A stretch of DNA of 64,000 bases from Paraburkholderia humisilvae (lineage in GTDB: Bacteria > Pseudomonadota > Gammaproteobacteria > Burkholderiales > Burkholderiaceae): positions 124,001 through 188,000 of the forward strand of contig NZ_CADIKH010000003.1 of the NCBI RefSeq assembly GCF_902859855.1, given 5' to 3'. The position numbers and the translations under genes are program-made. How positions within the stretch are numbered: the first letter of the stretch is position 1; each line of letters starts with the position of its first letter. The notes under the pieces are model-generated. The model was not told where the DNA came from. It saw only the letters and a program-made list of their open reading frames with translations, and made no database searches. Positions 8,782 through 17,431 of this stretch are shown in pieces.

Positions 8782-8834
8782 TGCGTTGTCTCCTTCACAG
8801 CCTCGCGATCCGGCTGTACCATCATTCCAACAAT

Positions 8835-8863
8835 TTGTATGATAACCATATGTGTTACATATG
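8835..8863. promoter_or_regulatory. Operator-like repeats in the MFS/GntR divergent region
   Basis: Two overlapping inverted repeats are visible: TATG-ATAAC-CATA (8838-8850) and CATATG-TGTTA-CATATG (8847-8863). The 9-mer TTGTATGAT at 8835-8843 recurs in inverted orientation at 9850-9858, just ahead of denD. The arrangement suggests that the GntR protein encoded at 8950 controls the permease, itself and the downstream operon. Confidence 0.55.
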
Positions 8864-8949
8864 CCGTTCCGATCATAGGTAGAAAGTGGTACGGTGTCAA
8901 CGCATCGCCTATAACGACATTCAATGTGTCTTCCGTTCTCCCTAACGAC

Positions 8950-9780
8950 ATGGCTACCTCGACCACCACGCCCCGTTCCTCTGCGACGTTCGACGCGCCC
9001 GTCATCACGAATGTCGGCACACTTGCCGACCGCGTCACAGCCGTTCTGCTTGAAAAAATCAAAGGCGGCGAATTCCCGGCCGGCACACGCCTGCCAACCG
9101 AACAGGTCATCTCCGAGCGCTTCGGTGTGAGCCGCACTGTCGTGCGGGAAGCGATCTCGCGGTTAAAGTCCGATGGTCTTGTCGAAGTGCGTCAAGGCAG
9201 CGGCACGGTGGTGCGCGAACCGAACCGCACCACCGCGTTCCGCCTCGATATCGACCCGAAAAATTCAGTCGATGCGGTGCTGCGTGTCACCGAGCTGCGC
9301 CGCGGCATTGAAGCGGAAGCAGCTGCGCTCGCCGCGCAGCGCCGTACGCGCGCGCAGCTTGCCGAAATCCGGCGCGCCCTCGCTGCGATCGATACCGCGG
9401 CGAAACAAAAGCGCGACGGCGTCGACGAAGACCTCGCGTTTCATATGGCGATTTCGCGCGCGACCGGCAATCCGCTCTATCCGTCGCTGCTGGAATTCAT
9501 CAGCCAGTTCACGCACGCGGCGATCCGCGTCACGCGTACCAACGAAGCGCGCCGCGACGATTTCTCCACACAGGTGCGCAACGAGCACCGCGCGCTGTTC
9601 GACGCGATCGCCGCACAGGATACGGACGCCGCGCGGCAAGCGGCGATCACGCACATCGACAACGCAGGCGCGCGCATCCAGGAGGCCGACCCGGCGTTCT
9701 GGGAAGACGTCGGCAGTGCGGCCGTACGGCCGCTGATCAACGAGGAAAAGAAAGCGGCCAAACGCGGCTCGCGCAACTGA
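8950..9780 (+). CDS. GntR family transcriptional regulator (FadR subfamily), D-erythronate locus
   Basis: The 276-residue protein has a winged helix (residues about 20-90; ISERFGVSRTVVREAISRLK and VEVRQGSGTVV) followed by an FCD effector domain. The ATG at 8950 is the sensible start; the same frame runs open far upstream only because it lies antisense to the MFS gene. It sits between the divergent sugar-acid permease and denD-otnK-otnC-otnI and is likely their repressor, with a tetronate or its keto acid as inducer. Its effector domain closely resembles that of the second GntR protein at 13775-14578 (compare TRTNEARRDDF with TRANEARREDF). Confidence 0.9.
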   Translation: MATSTTTPRSSATFDAPVITNVGTLADRVTAVLLEKIKGGEFPAGTRLPTEQVISERFGVSRTVVREAISRLKSDGLVEVRQGSGTVVREPNRTTAFRLDIDPKNSVDAVLRVTELRRGIEAEAAALAAQRRTRAQLAEIRRALAAIDTAAKQKRDGVDEDLAFHMAISRATGNPLYPSLLEFISQFTHAAIRVTRTNEARRDDFSTQVRNEHRALFDAIAAQDTDAARQAAITHIDNAGARIQEADPAFWEDVGSAAVRPLINEEKKAAKRGSRN

Positions 9781-9849
9781 AACGCAGCGCAAACCCCATC
9801 GGACTACTCGCCGCGCAGTTTGCCAGGCCCGTCGACATAAGATAACATC

Positions 9850-9858
9850 ATCATACAA
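9850..9858 (-). promoter_or_regulatory. Second copy of TTGTATGAT ahead of denD
   Basis: On the minus strand this reads TTGTATGAT, the same 9-mer found at 8835-8843, and it is followed on that strand by GATGTTATC, similar to the earlier site. It lies about 60 bases upstream of denD. It is a candidate half-site for the local GntR regulator. Confidence 0.45.
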
Positions 9859-9919
9859 CTTCGCGGCGGGGCTCCGCCGTGCGCAATGGTGCGTGTCCTG
9901 CATGGAAATGGAGACGAAT

Positions 9920-10900
9920 ATGAAAGTGCTGGTAACGGGTGCGGCTGGCTTCCTCGGCCGACGATTGATTAGCGCGCTGCTGGCGCGCGGTGAACTGACC
10001 GGCCCGGCCGGCAAACCGGTTGCCATCGACCGGATCGACGCGTTCGACGTGGTGCCGCTCGAAGGCATCCATGATCCGCGGGTTCGCGCAGTAACCGGCG
10101 ATATCGCCGAGCCGGCACAGATCGAGCGGCTTGTCGACGCCGACACGCTTGCCGTGTTCCATCTTGCCGCGATCGTGTCGGGCCAGGCGGAACAGGAATT
10201 CGAACTCGGCATGCGCATCAACTTCGACGCCACGCGCATGCTGTTCGAGCGCATCCGCGCGCTCGGCACGCAGGCGCGCTTCGTGATGACGAGCTCGGTC
10301 GCCGTATTCGGCGGCGCGATGCCGGCCACCGTACCGGACTCGCAAGTGTGGGCGCCGCAAAGCTCGTATGGCACGCAAAAAGCGCTGTCCGACCTGATGC
10401 TCGCCGACTACAGCCGGCGCGGCTATATCGATGGCCGCAGTCTCCGGATGCCGACCATCGTCGTGCGGCCAGGCAAGCCGAACCGCGCGGCGTCGAGCTT
10501 CGCGAGCGGAATCATCCGCGAGCCGATCAACGGCGTCGACGCGGTGTGCCCAGTCGCGCCGGAAACCATTCTGTGGCTGATGTCGCCGGATCGGGCAATC
10601 GACAACCTGCTGCACGGCTACGAACTGCCGAAGGAAAAGCTGGCGCAGGCACGCGTGATCAATATGCCGGGCCTGTCGGTATCGGTCGAAGATATGCTGG
10701 CATCGCTGCGACGCATCGCCGGCGATCAGGTCGCGAACCGTGTGCGAATGGAGCGTGATCCGGCAATCGAGCGTATCGTCAATTCGTGGCCGGGCAACTT
10801 CTCGGCCGAGTACGCGCGCTCGCTTGGCTTCGTGTTCGACGCCGATTTCGACAGCGTCGTGCGCGCCTTTATCCGCGACAACGCCGCGCAACCCGCCTGA
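9920..10900 (+). CDS. denD: D-erythronate dehydrogenase (NAD-dependent epimerase/dehydratase fold)
   Basis: A 326-residue extended short-chain dehydrogenase. The N-terminal Rossmann motif GAAGFLG is at residues 7-13, and the catalytic Tyr-Lys pair is in SSYGTQKAL near 150, after the serine in MTSSVAVFG. I start at the ATG at 9920, which has GGAG six bases upstream; an earlier in-frame ATG at 9902 and the start at 9893 lack a good site. DenD oxidises D-erythronate to 2-oxo-tetronate. The assignment rests on the fold plus the adjacent otnK, otnC and otnI genes, which complete the known tetronate pathway to dihydroxyacetone phosphate. Confidence 0.87.
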   Translation: MKVLVTGAAGFLGRRLISALLARGELTGPAGKPVAIDRIDAFDVVPLEGIHDPRVRAVTGDIAEPAQIERLVDADTLAVFHLAAIVSGQAEQEFELGMRINFDATRMLFERIRALGTQARFVMTSSVAVFGGAMPATVPDSQVWAPQSSYGTQKALSDLMLADYSRRGYIDGRSLRMPTIVVRPGKPNRAASSFASGIIREPINGVDAVCPVAPETILWLMSPDRAIDNLLHGYELPKEKLAQARVINMPGLSVSVEDMLASLRRIAGDQVANRVRMERDPAIERIVNSWPGNFSAEYARSLGFVFDADFDSVVRAFIRDNAAQPA

Positions 10901-10984
10901 TTCGACTGGACCCGCGGGCCCGGACGCAGCGGCGCTAGCGCCACGCTATCGCCGCCACGCCGGCCCAGACTTCGGAACACCACC

Positions 10985-12283
10985 ATGACCTCCTCTCCTG
11001 CCCTGCTCGGCTGCATCGCCGACGACTTCACGGGCGCCACGGACCTCGCGAATATGCTGGTCCGCGGCGGCATGCGCACCATTCAAACGATCGGCGTGCC
11101 GAACGGCCCGCTCGACACGCCCGCGGAAGCGATCGTGGTCGCGCTGAAATCGCGCACCGCGCCGCGCGAACAGGCCGTCGCCGAATCGCTTGCGGCGCTC
11201 GAATGGTTGCAAAAGCTCGGCTGCAAGCAGTTCTACTTCAAGTATTGCTCGACCTTCGATTCGACCGACGCCGGCAATATCGGTCCCGTCGCCGACGCGC
11301 TGATGAAAGCGCTGAACGCGCCGTTCGCGATCGCGTGCCCGGCGTTTCCGGAAAATGGCCGTACCGTGTACCGCGGCAATCTGTTCGTCGGCGATCTACT
11401 GTTGAACGAATCCGGCATGCAGAACCATCCGTTGACGCCGATGACCGACGCGAACCTCGTGCGCGTGCTGCAGCGGCAAACGCGGACCAAGGTCGGCCTG
11501 CTGCGCTACGACACAGTCCAGCGCGGCGCGGCGGCGGTCAACGAAGCACGCGTCGCGTTGCAGCACGATGGCGTCGGCCTCGCGATCGCCGATGCGATCT
11601 CCGATCAAGACCTGTACACGCTTGGCGAAGCATGCGCGAACGATCTGCTGCTCACCGGCGGTTCCGGTCTCGCACTCGGCCTGCCGCGCAATTTCGAGCG
11701 CGCGGGCCTGCTGCCGGCGGCGCAAGACAGCGAACAGGTGCCGGGCGTGCACGGTTTGTCCGCGGTACTGTCGGGCAGCTGTTCGCGCGCGACGCAGGCA
11801 CAGGTCGCGAACTGGCGCGATAGCGGTCGCCCTGCATTCCGCATCGATCCGCTCGCGCTCGCGCGCGGCGACAAGGTGGTCGACGCGGCGATGGCATTCG
11901 CGCAGCCGCTGCTCGCGCAGGGTCCGGTGCTTGTGTACGCAACCAGTTCGCCGGAAGAAGTCGGCGCGGTGCAACAGCAGCTTGGCACCGCCACATCGGG
12001 CGAACTGGTCGAACAGGCGCTCGCCGCGATTGCGCAGCGTATGCATGACGCCGGCGTGCGCCGCTTCGTGGTTGCAGGCGGCGAGACATCGGGTGCGGTG
12101 GTCAACGCGCTCGACGTCAAGGCACTGCAAATCGGGCCGCAGATCGATCCAGGCGTACCGGCCACCGTATCGATCGGCGCAACGCCGCTCGCGCTTGCGC
12201 TGAAGTCCGGCAACTTCGGCACCGTCGACTTCTTCAGCAAGACGCTCGGCCTATTCGACCAGTTGGCGGGAGCGCGGCAATGA
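10985..12283 (+). CDS. otnK: 3-oxo-tetronate kinase (four-carbon acid sugar kinase, DUF1537)
   Basis: A 432-residue protein of the DUF1537 family. The N-terminal substrate domain opens with LLGCIADDFTGATDLAN, and the C-terminal nucleotide-binding domain has VVAGGETSGAVV near 360. OtnK phosphorylates 3-oxo-tetronate to the 4-phosphate. It follows denD by 84 bases and its stop overlaps the start of otnC by four bases, so the last genes are translationally coupled. The length is normal for the family and no key region is missing. Confidence 0.92.
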   Translation: MTSSPALLGCIADDFTGATDLANMLVRGGMRTIQTIGVPNGPLDTPAEAIVVALKSRTAPREQAVAESLAALEWLQKLGCKQFYFKYCSTFDSTDAGNIGPVADALMKALNAPFAIACPAFPENGRTVYRGNLFVGDLLLNESGMQNHPLTPMTDANLVRVLQRQTRTKVGLLRYDTVQRGAAAVNEARVALQHDGVGLAIADAISDQDLYTLGEACANDLLLTGGSGLALGLPRNFERAGLLPAAQDSEQVPGVHGLSAVLSGSCSRATQAQVANWRDSGRPAFRIDPLALARGDKVVDAAMAFAQPLLAQGPVLVYATSSPEEVGAVQQQLGTATSGELVEQALAAIAQRMHDAGVRRFVVAGGETSGAVVNALDVKALQIGPQIDPGVPATVSIGATPLALALKSGNFGTVDFFSKTLGLFDQLAGARQ

Positions 12284-12942
12284 GCACGACCGTCACGTCC
12301 ACCGCGACAGCCGAAAGCCGCGCGCGCGAAGAGATCGCGCAGATCGGCGCCGATCTGTACACGCGCCGCTATACGGTCGGCTCGGCGGGCAACATCAGCG
12401 CACGACTCGATGACGGCTGGCTGATCACGCCGACTGACGCGTGCCTCGGCCACCTCGACCCGGCGAAAATCGCGAAGGTCAGCCGCGACGGCCAGTGGGT
12501 CAGCGGCGACAAGCCGTCGAAGACGCTCGCGCTGCATCGCAATGTGTACGACGCGAACCCCGAGATGCACGGTGTCGTCCATACGCATTCGACGCATCTG
12601 GTCGCGCTGACGCTGGCCGGCGTCTGGAAGCAGACCGATGTGCTGCCGCCAATCACGCCGTACTACGTGATGAAAGTCGGCCACATTCCGCTCATTCCGT
12701 ATTGCCGGCCCGGCGACCCGAGCGTCGCCGAGCGTGTGCGCGTGCTCGCGAACGACGTGCGCGGCGTGCTGCTCGAGCGGCTCGGTCCTGTCGTCTGGGG
12801 CGCGAGCGTATCGCAAGCCGCCTGGGCGCTCGAAGAACTCGAAGAGACCGCGCACTTGTGGCTGATGACCGACCCGCGTCCCGCGCCGCTCACGGACACG
12901 CAGATCGAAGAATTGCGCACGACATTCGGCGCGCGCTGGTAA
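12280..12942 (+). CDS. otnC: 3-oxo-tetronate 4-phosphate decarboxylase (class II aldolase/adducin family)
   Basis: A 220-residue zinc-dependent class II aldolase-family protein. It has the phosphate-binding [12 protein letters not shown] segment near 30-42 and the metal ligands HTHSTH near 105-110. OtnC decarboxylates 3-oxo-tetronate 4-phosphate to dihydroxyacetone phosphate, which enters glycolysis. The start overlaps the otnK stop (ATGA). The gene order kinase-decarboxylase-isomerase is as described for bacterial tetronate catabolism. Confidence 0.91.
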   Translation: MSTTVTSTATAESRAREEIAQIGADLYTRRYTVGSAGNISARLDDGWLITPTDACLGHLDPAKIAKVSRDGQWVSGDKPSKTLALHRNVYDANPEMHGVVHTHSTHLVALTLAGVWKQTDVLPPITPYYVMKVGHIPLIPYCRPGDPSVAERVRVLANDVRGVLLERLGPVVWGASVSQAAWALEELEETAHLWLMTDPRPAPLTDTQIEELRTTFGARW

Positions 12943-12971
12943 CCCCCTTCACCTGGACCTGGACGACGACG

Positions 12972-13754
12972 ATGCCACGCTTTGCCGCCAACCTGACGAT
13001 GATGTACCGCGAGCACGAATTCCTCGACCGTTTCGGCGCTGCCGCGGCCGACGGCTTCAAAGCGGTCGAATATCTGTTCCCCTACGACTACCCGGCCGAC
13101 CAGCTATCGGCGCTGCTCACCCAGCACGGCCTGCAGCAGGCGCTGTTCAACGCGCCGCCGGGCGACTGGGCGAAAGGCGAGCGCGGCATCGCGGCACTGC
13201 CGGGCCGCGAAGACGAGTTCAAGCGCAGCGTCGACACCGCGCTTCACTATGCGCAAGCGCTTGGCAACCGCAAGCTTCATTTCATGGCAGGACTCGTCAG
13301 CGCGGACGCCGACCGGGCGCGGCATCGCGACGTCTACGTGCGCAACCTCGCGTACGCGGCTTCGCAAGCGGCTCAGCACGGTCTGATGGTGGTGATCGAG
13401 CCGATCAACACCCGCGACATGCCCGGCTACTTTCTGAATCTGCAACGCGATGCGCAGCAGGTCTGCCGCGAAACCGGCGCGGCGAACCTCAAGGTGCAGT
13501 TCGACCTGTACCACTGCCAGATCATGGAAGGCGATCTCGCGGTGAAGTTAAAGCAGATGATGAAAGACGACATCGGGCACCTGCAGGTCGCCGGCGTGCC
13601 GGATCGTCACGAGCCCGACCTGGGCGAAGTGAACTACCCGTATCTGTTCGGGCTGATCGACGAACTCGGCTACGACGGTTGGATCGGCTGCGAATACGTG
13701 CCGAAGGGCGCGACGTCCGCCGGCCTCGGTTGGGCGAGGCAGTGGCTCGGCTAA
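12972..13754 (+). CDS. otnI: 2-oxo-tetronate isomerase (hydroxypyruvate isomerase family)
   Basis: A 260-residue TIM-barrel protein of the hydroxypyruvate isomerase group. Visible features are [20 protein letters not shown] at the N-terminus, a metal-binding [13 protein letters not shown] near 140, [13 protein letters not shown] near 178 and GCEYVP near 242. OtnI converts 2-oxo-tetronate, the DenD product, to the 3-oxo form used by OtnK. I start at the ATG at 12972; the open frame upstream is a shadow of otnC. It is the last gene of the operon, facing a convergent GntR gene only 20 bases away. Confidence 0.9.
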   Translation: MPRFAANLTMMYREHEFLDRFGAAAADGFKAVEYLFPYDYPADQLSALLTQHGLQQALFNAPPGDWAKGERGIAALPGREDEFKRSVDTALHYAQALGNRKLHFMAGLVSADADRARHRDVYVRNLAYAASQAAQHGLMVVIEPINTRDMPGYFLNLQRDAQQVCRETGAANLKVQFDLYHCQIMEGDLAVKLKQMMKDDIGHLQVAGVPDRHEPDLGEVNYPYLFGLIDELGYDGWIGCEYVPKGATSAGLGWARQWLG

Positions 13755-13774
13755 AAGACCCCGGGTAGAGAAAC

Positions 13775-14578
13775 TTACCTGCCGAAATTGCTGACCAGGT
13801 CGCGCGCGAGCTCGCCGCCGCTGCCCGCCCAGAAGTCGCGGTCTGCCAGACGCACGCGTTCGGCGACACATAACATATGGTCGCCGGCCGCCGCGCGCGC
13901 CGCATCGGGCTCACCGGCAACGATCGCCGCGACGATCTTTTCGTGCTCTTCGCGAACCTGATTCGCGAAGTCTTCCCGGCGTGCTTCGTTCGCACGCGTG
14001 ACCTTCACCGCAAGCCGGATTTGCTGCGCGAACATTTCGACAAAGCGCACCCAATACGGATTACCGGTCGCCTCGGCGATACGCAAATGAAACTGCACGT
14101 CTTCCTCGACGCCATCGCCTCCGGCGCGCATCGCATCTTCGACGCGCCGCAATGCATGCTCGATTTCCGCGAGTTGCCCGGGCGTGCGCCGCACCGCCGC
14201 GAGCGCCGCGATTTCCGCCTCGAGGCCGCGCCGCACTTCGGTCAGATTCAATAGCGACTGCACCGACTGCTCGGTCAGCGGATCGCCTTTTGCCGCACGC
14301 GGAAACCCGGTCTGGCTAACGAACGCGCCGCTGCCCTTGCGCGTGGTCAACACGCCGTCCGCCTTCAACAGCGCGATTGCTTCGCGCATCACCGTGCGGC
14401 TCACGCCGAAGTGCTGCGCCATCGCATGCTCGGAGGGCAGCCGCGTGCCCGGCGCCAGGCCGTCGCTGCGAATTTTCGCCAACAGCTTTTCGGCGACGCG
14501 CTCGCCCAGCGTGCCGGCATCGAATGTGCCGCCGCTCTCCTCGGTTTCGGCCACCAAGCGGGAAGTCGCCGGGCTCAT
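13775..14578 (-). CDS. GntR family transcriptional regulator (FadR subfamily), liv-type operon
   Basis: A 267-residue regulator: winged helix at about 20-90 (MAQHFGVSRTVMREAIALLK, RKGSGAFV) and an FCD domain with the conserved TRANEARREDF stretch. The ATG at 14578 is preferred because AAAGGA lies eight bases upstream; an ATG at 14608 gives ten extra residues but falls inside a palindrome (14602-14615). It is divergent from the branched-chain-type transporter operon and probably represses it. Its effector domain is close to that of the D-erythronate regulator at 8950, which hints that the transporter carries a sugar acid or similar hydroxy acid rather than leucine. Confidence 0.9.
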   Translation of the reverse strand: MSPATSRLVAETEESGGTFDAGTLGERVAEKLLAKIRSDGLAPGTRLPSEHAMAQHFGVSRTVMREAIALLKADGVLTTRKGSGAFVSQTGFPRAAKGDPLTEQSVQSLLNLTEVRRGLEAEIAALAAVRRTPGQLAEIEHALRRVEDAMRAGGDGVEEDVQFHLRIAEATGNPYWVRFVEMFAQQIRLAVKVTRANEARREDFANQVREEHEKIVAAIVAGEPDAARAAAGDHMLCVAERVRLADRDFWAGSGGELARDLVSNFGR

Positions 14579-14601
14579 CGATTCGATCCTTTCGAAAAGT
14601 T

Positions 14602-14615
14602 TGACCATTCGGTCA
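14602..14615. promoter_or_regulatory. Perfect palindrome TGACC-ATTC-GGTCA, probable GntR operator
   Basis: The site lies just downstream of a minus-strand TACAAT (-10-like, 14615-14620) and upstream of the GntR gene's preferred start. Occupation would block the regulator's own promoter. It is also about 20 bases upstream of the -35 element of the divergent operon promoter. Confidence 0.6.
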
Positions 14616-14637
14616 TTGTACGCAATTCCAATTTCTG

Positions 14638-14666
14638 TTGACAGCCTTCGAACAGGTTAATACCAT
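14638..14666 (+). promoter_or_regulatory. Sigma-70-type promoter for the LivH-type operon
   Basis: TTGACA at 14638-14643, a 17-base spacer, and TACCAT at 14661-14666. The -35 is perfect and the -10 matches four of six consensus bases. The inverted pair GGT-TAAT-ACC at 14655-14664 overlaps the -10. The first gene starts about 90 bases downstream. Confidence 0.55.
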
Positions 14667-14756
14667 TCCTATACAGATTTTATACACGTAGTCATTTAAG
14701 ACTGGCCGGGGTGTTTTTCGGCCATTCCGCCATCGGGGAGACACAGGAGTGAAGCG

Positions 14757-15638
14757 ATGAGCTTCGTGATCAACAACGTCCAGGTGCTGTTCGCCGGACT
14801 CGCGCTGGGTTCGATCTATGCATTGGTCGCGCTCGGCTTCGTGCTGATCGTCAGGGCCACTAACGTTGTCAATTTCGCGCAAGGCGACTTTGCGATGGTG
14901 GGCGGCTTCGCGATGGTCGCGTTTCTCAGCAGCGGCCTGCCCTATTGGCTCGCATTCGTGCTCGCGCTGATCGTATTGGGCGTCTTCGGTGTGATCTTCG
15001 CGCTCGGCGTCTATTACCCGCTGCGGCACCGCTCGTATCTGCCGGTCATCATCAGCACGCTGGGCGCATCGATCTTCATGCAGAACGCGGCGCTTTATAT
15101 CTTCGGCCCACAGCCGCGCGCGATGAAGCGGCTGTTCGACACGCCGGGCATCGACGTCGGCGGCGTGTTCATGGACACGCAATACCTCGCCATTCTCGGT
15201 TTCACCGCGATCGCGGTGACGTTCCAGTACGTGCTGTTCGAACGCACGATGCTCGGCAAGAAGCTGCAGGCCACGTCGCAGGACAAGGACATGGCGCGCC
15301 TCGTCGGCATTCCGGTCGCCGCGATGATCGCGTTCACGTTCTTCTATAGCGCGGTGCTCGGCGGGCTCGCCGGCGCGCTGGTGTCGCCCATCCTGTTCGT
15401 GTCGATCGGCATGGGCTCGATCATCGCGTTAAAGGCGTTCGCAGCCGCGATCATCGGCGGCTTCGGCGACATCACCGGCGCGATTATCGGCGGCCTGCTG
15501 CTCGGCGTCGTCGAGAGCTTCGGCGCGCAGTACATCTCGGTCGCCTACAAGGACGCGTTCGCGTTCCTGCTGCTGTTCCTGTTCCTGATGCTGCGTCCGC
15601 AAGGCATCTTCGGCGAAAAGATTTCGGAGAAGGCTTGA
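14757..15638 (+). CDS. Branched-chain amino acid-type ABC transporter permease (LivH family)
   Basis: A 293-residue integral membrane protein with about eight helices. It begins with the family pattern LGSIYALVALGFVLIVRATNV and keeps the GGLAGALVSPI and AAIIGGFGDITGAI loops that contact the ATPase. It forms the inner-membrane channel with the LivM domain encoded next. AGGAG lies upstream of the ATG. Its stop shares one base with the next start (TGATG). The regulator and dehydrogenase in this operon suggest a hydroxy or sugar acid substrate, although the family usually carries amino acids. Confidence 0.9.
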   Translation: MSFVINNVQVLFAGLALGSIYALVALGFVLIVRATNVVNFAQGDFAMVGGFAMVAFLSSGLPYWLAFVLALIVLGVFGVIFALGVYYPLRHRSYLPVIISTLGASIFMQNAALYIFGPQPRAMKRLFDTPGIDVGGVFMDTQYLAILGFTAIAVTFQYVLFERTMLGKKLQATSQDKDMARLVGIPVAAMIAFTFFYSAVLGGLAGALVSPILFVSIGMGSIIALKAFAAAIIGGFGDITGAIIGGLLLGVVESFGAQYISVAYKDAFAFLLLFLFLMLRPQGIFGEKISEKA

Positions 15639-17431
15639 TGAACCCGCTATCCGCTTCTACCGGACCGGCGCCGCAAGCGCGCACCGCGCGGCCTTCGTTC
15701 AGCGCCGTCACAGCCATCGTGATTGCGATTGCCGTTGCGCTGGTGCCGTTCGTGTTCCCGCTGACACCCTATGTGCTGAACATCTTCATGCAGGCCGCGA
15801 CCTACGCGATCGCGGTGCTCGGCATGACGGTCGTGCTCGGCTACACCGGCCAGATCAATCTCGCGCAGGCCACGTTCTTCGGGCTGGGCGCGTATGCGGT
15901 CGGCCTCGGCACCGTCGTACTGGGCCTGAACTTCTGGCTCACGCTGCTGCTCGGCATCGGCCTCGCCACCGTCGCGGGCTTCGTACTCGGCCTCACCACC
16001 TTGCGTCTCGGCGGACACTATCTCGCGATGATCACGATCAGCTTCCAGCAGATCTTCGATCTCGTGATGGTGAACTGGGCCAGTGTCACGCAAGGGCCCG
16101 ACGGCGTCGCGGGCATCCAGCGGCCGTCGATCTTCGGCTTCCTGTTCGCCGACGACCGCGTTTATCTGGTGCTGTGCCTCGTATTCCTGTACGCGGCGGT
16201 CGCATTCGTCTGGTGGCTGCCGCAAACGCGCATCGGCCGCGCGATGCGCGCCGTGCGCGAGAACGAACTCGCGGCCGAAGTGACCGGCGTCGACACGCTG
16301 CGCGTAAAAGTCACCGCGTTCACGATGAGCGCGGCGCTTGCGGGAGTCGGCGGCGCGTTCTACGCGGCAGGCTTTGCCTACATCAGCCCGGACAACTTCA
16401 ACTTCGCGCGCTCGATCGAATTCCTGACGATGACGCTGCTAGGCGGCGTCGATTCCGCATTCGGCGGCGTGTTCGGCACCGGCCTGCTGATCGTGCTGCC
16501 GGAATGGCTGCGTTTCCTGAAGGACATCTACCTCGCGGTGTACGGTCTGGCGGTGATTCTGATCATGGTGTTCCTGCCGGCGGGCATCTGGGGCATCGTG
16601 CGCGGCCGTTTCGACCGCTTCAGAAAGACCCCCCACGTCGACGTCGATCGCATTGCGCCGCTCGAGCTCGACGTGTCGATCGCGAACCCGGCGCCGATCC
16701 TGCGGTTCGAAAATGTCGCGAAGCATTTCGGCGGGGTGAAGGCGGTGGACGGCATCTCGATCGAGGTCGCACGCGGCACGGTCCACACGCTGATCGGTCC
16801 GAACGGCTCCGGCAAGACCACCACGCTCAATGTGCTGAACGGCATCTACAAGGCGACGAGCGGGCGCATCGTGTTCGACGACGTCGATATCACCGCGATG
16901 TCGCCGCATCAGCGGGCGGGCCTCGGTATCGGCCGCACGTTCCAGAACATCCGCCTGTTCGCGTCGATGTCGGTGGTCGAGAACGTGATGGTCGGTGCGC
17001 AGCGCGCGAACAATCCGGTCGGCACGAGCCGCGCCGCCCTCTTCGAGCGCGCGATGTCGGCACTCAAGTTCGTCGGCATGGCGGAGCAAATGCACATGAC
17101 CGTGAAGAACCTGCCGTACGGCCACCAGCGCCTCGTCGAAATTGCGCGCGCGCTCGCCGGCCACCCAAGCTTTCTGCTGCTCGACGAGCCGGCAGCCGGT
17201 CTGAACCTGACCGAAAAGAAAAGTCTCGGCGAACTGTTAAAGCGCCTGAAAGGCCATGGCATGACGATTTTCCTGATTGAACACGACATCAGCCTGATCG
17301 AGCAGGTGTCCGACACGATCACCGTGCTCAACTTCGGCAAGAAGATCGCGCAAGGCGAGCCGGGTTACGTGATGCGCCATCCGGACGTGGTTGCCGCCTA
17401 TCTCGGGGAGAGCGCACATGCCGCTGCTTGA
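15638..17431 (+). CDS. Fused ABC transporter permease (LivM) and ATP-binding protein (LivG)
   Basis: This 597-residue protein joins two subunits normally made separately. Residues about 25-325 are a LivM permease (GYTGQINLAQATFFGLGAY near 70). Residues about 345-597 are a LivG ATPase with Walker A GPNGSGKTT near 388, signature-region LPYGHQRLVEIARALA and Walker B FLLLDEPAAGLN. I start at the ATG at 15638, which overlaps the previous stop by one base; the TTG three bases earlier is less likely. LivM-LivG fusions occur in Proteobacteria, so this is a real fusion rather than a missed stop. Confidence 0.92.
   Translation: MNPLSASTGPAPQARTARPSFSAVTAIVIAIAVALVPFVFPLTPYVLNIFMQAATYAIAVLGMTVVLGYTGQINLAQATFFGLGAYAVGLGTVVLGLNFWLTLLLGIGLATVAGFVLGLTTLRLGGHYLAMITISFQQIFDLVMVNWASVTQGPDGVAGIQRPSIFGFLFADDRVYLVLCLVFLYAAVAFVWWLPQTRIGRAMRAVRENELAAEVTGVDTLRVKVTAFTMSAALAGVGGAFYAAGFAYISPDNFNFARSIEFLTMTLLGGVDSAFGGVFGTGLLIVLPEWLRFLKDIYLAVYGLAVILIMVFLPAGIWGIVRGRFDRFRKTPHVDVDRIAPLELDVSIANPAPILRFENVAKHFGGVKAVDGISIEVARGTVHTLIGPNGSGKTTTLNVLNGIYKATSGRIVFDDVDITAMSPHQRAGLGIGRTFQNIRLFASMSVVENVMVGAQRANNPVGTSRAALFERAMSALKFVGMAEQMHMTVKNLPYGHQRLVEIARALAGHPSFLLLDEPAAGLNLTEKKSLGELLKRLKGHGMTIFLIEHDISLIEQVSDTITVLNFGKKIAQGEPGYVMRHPDVVAAYLGESAHAAA

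Noticed and set aside
7288..9780. An 830-codon plus-strand open frame
   Set aside because: Only its last third (from 8950) is a GntR protein. The upstream part is Arg/His/Gln-rich, lies antisense to the MFS gene and matches no family; it is open because of high GC.
14602..14608. ATG at 14608 as start of the second GntR gene
   Set aside because: It lies inside a palindromic operator-like site and lacks a Shine-Dalgarno; the ATG at 14578 has AAAGGA at good spacing.
16174..17280. A 368-codon frame within the fused LivM-LivG gene
   Set aside because: Same strand, different frame, Arg-rich, no family; the real frame has Walker motifs.
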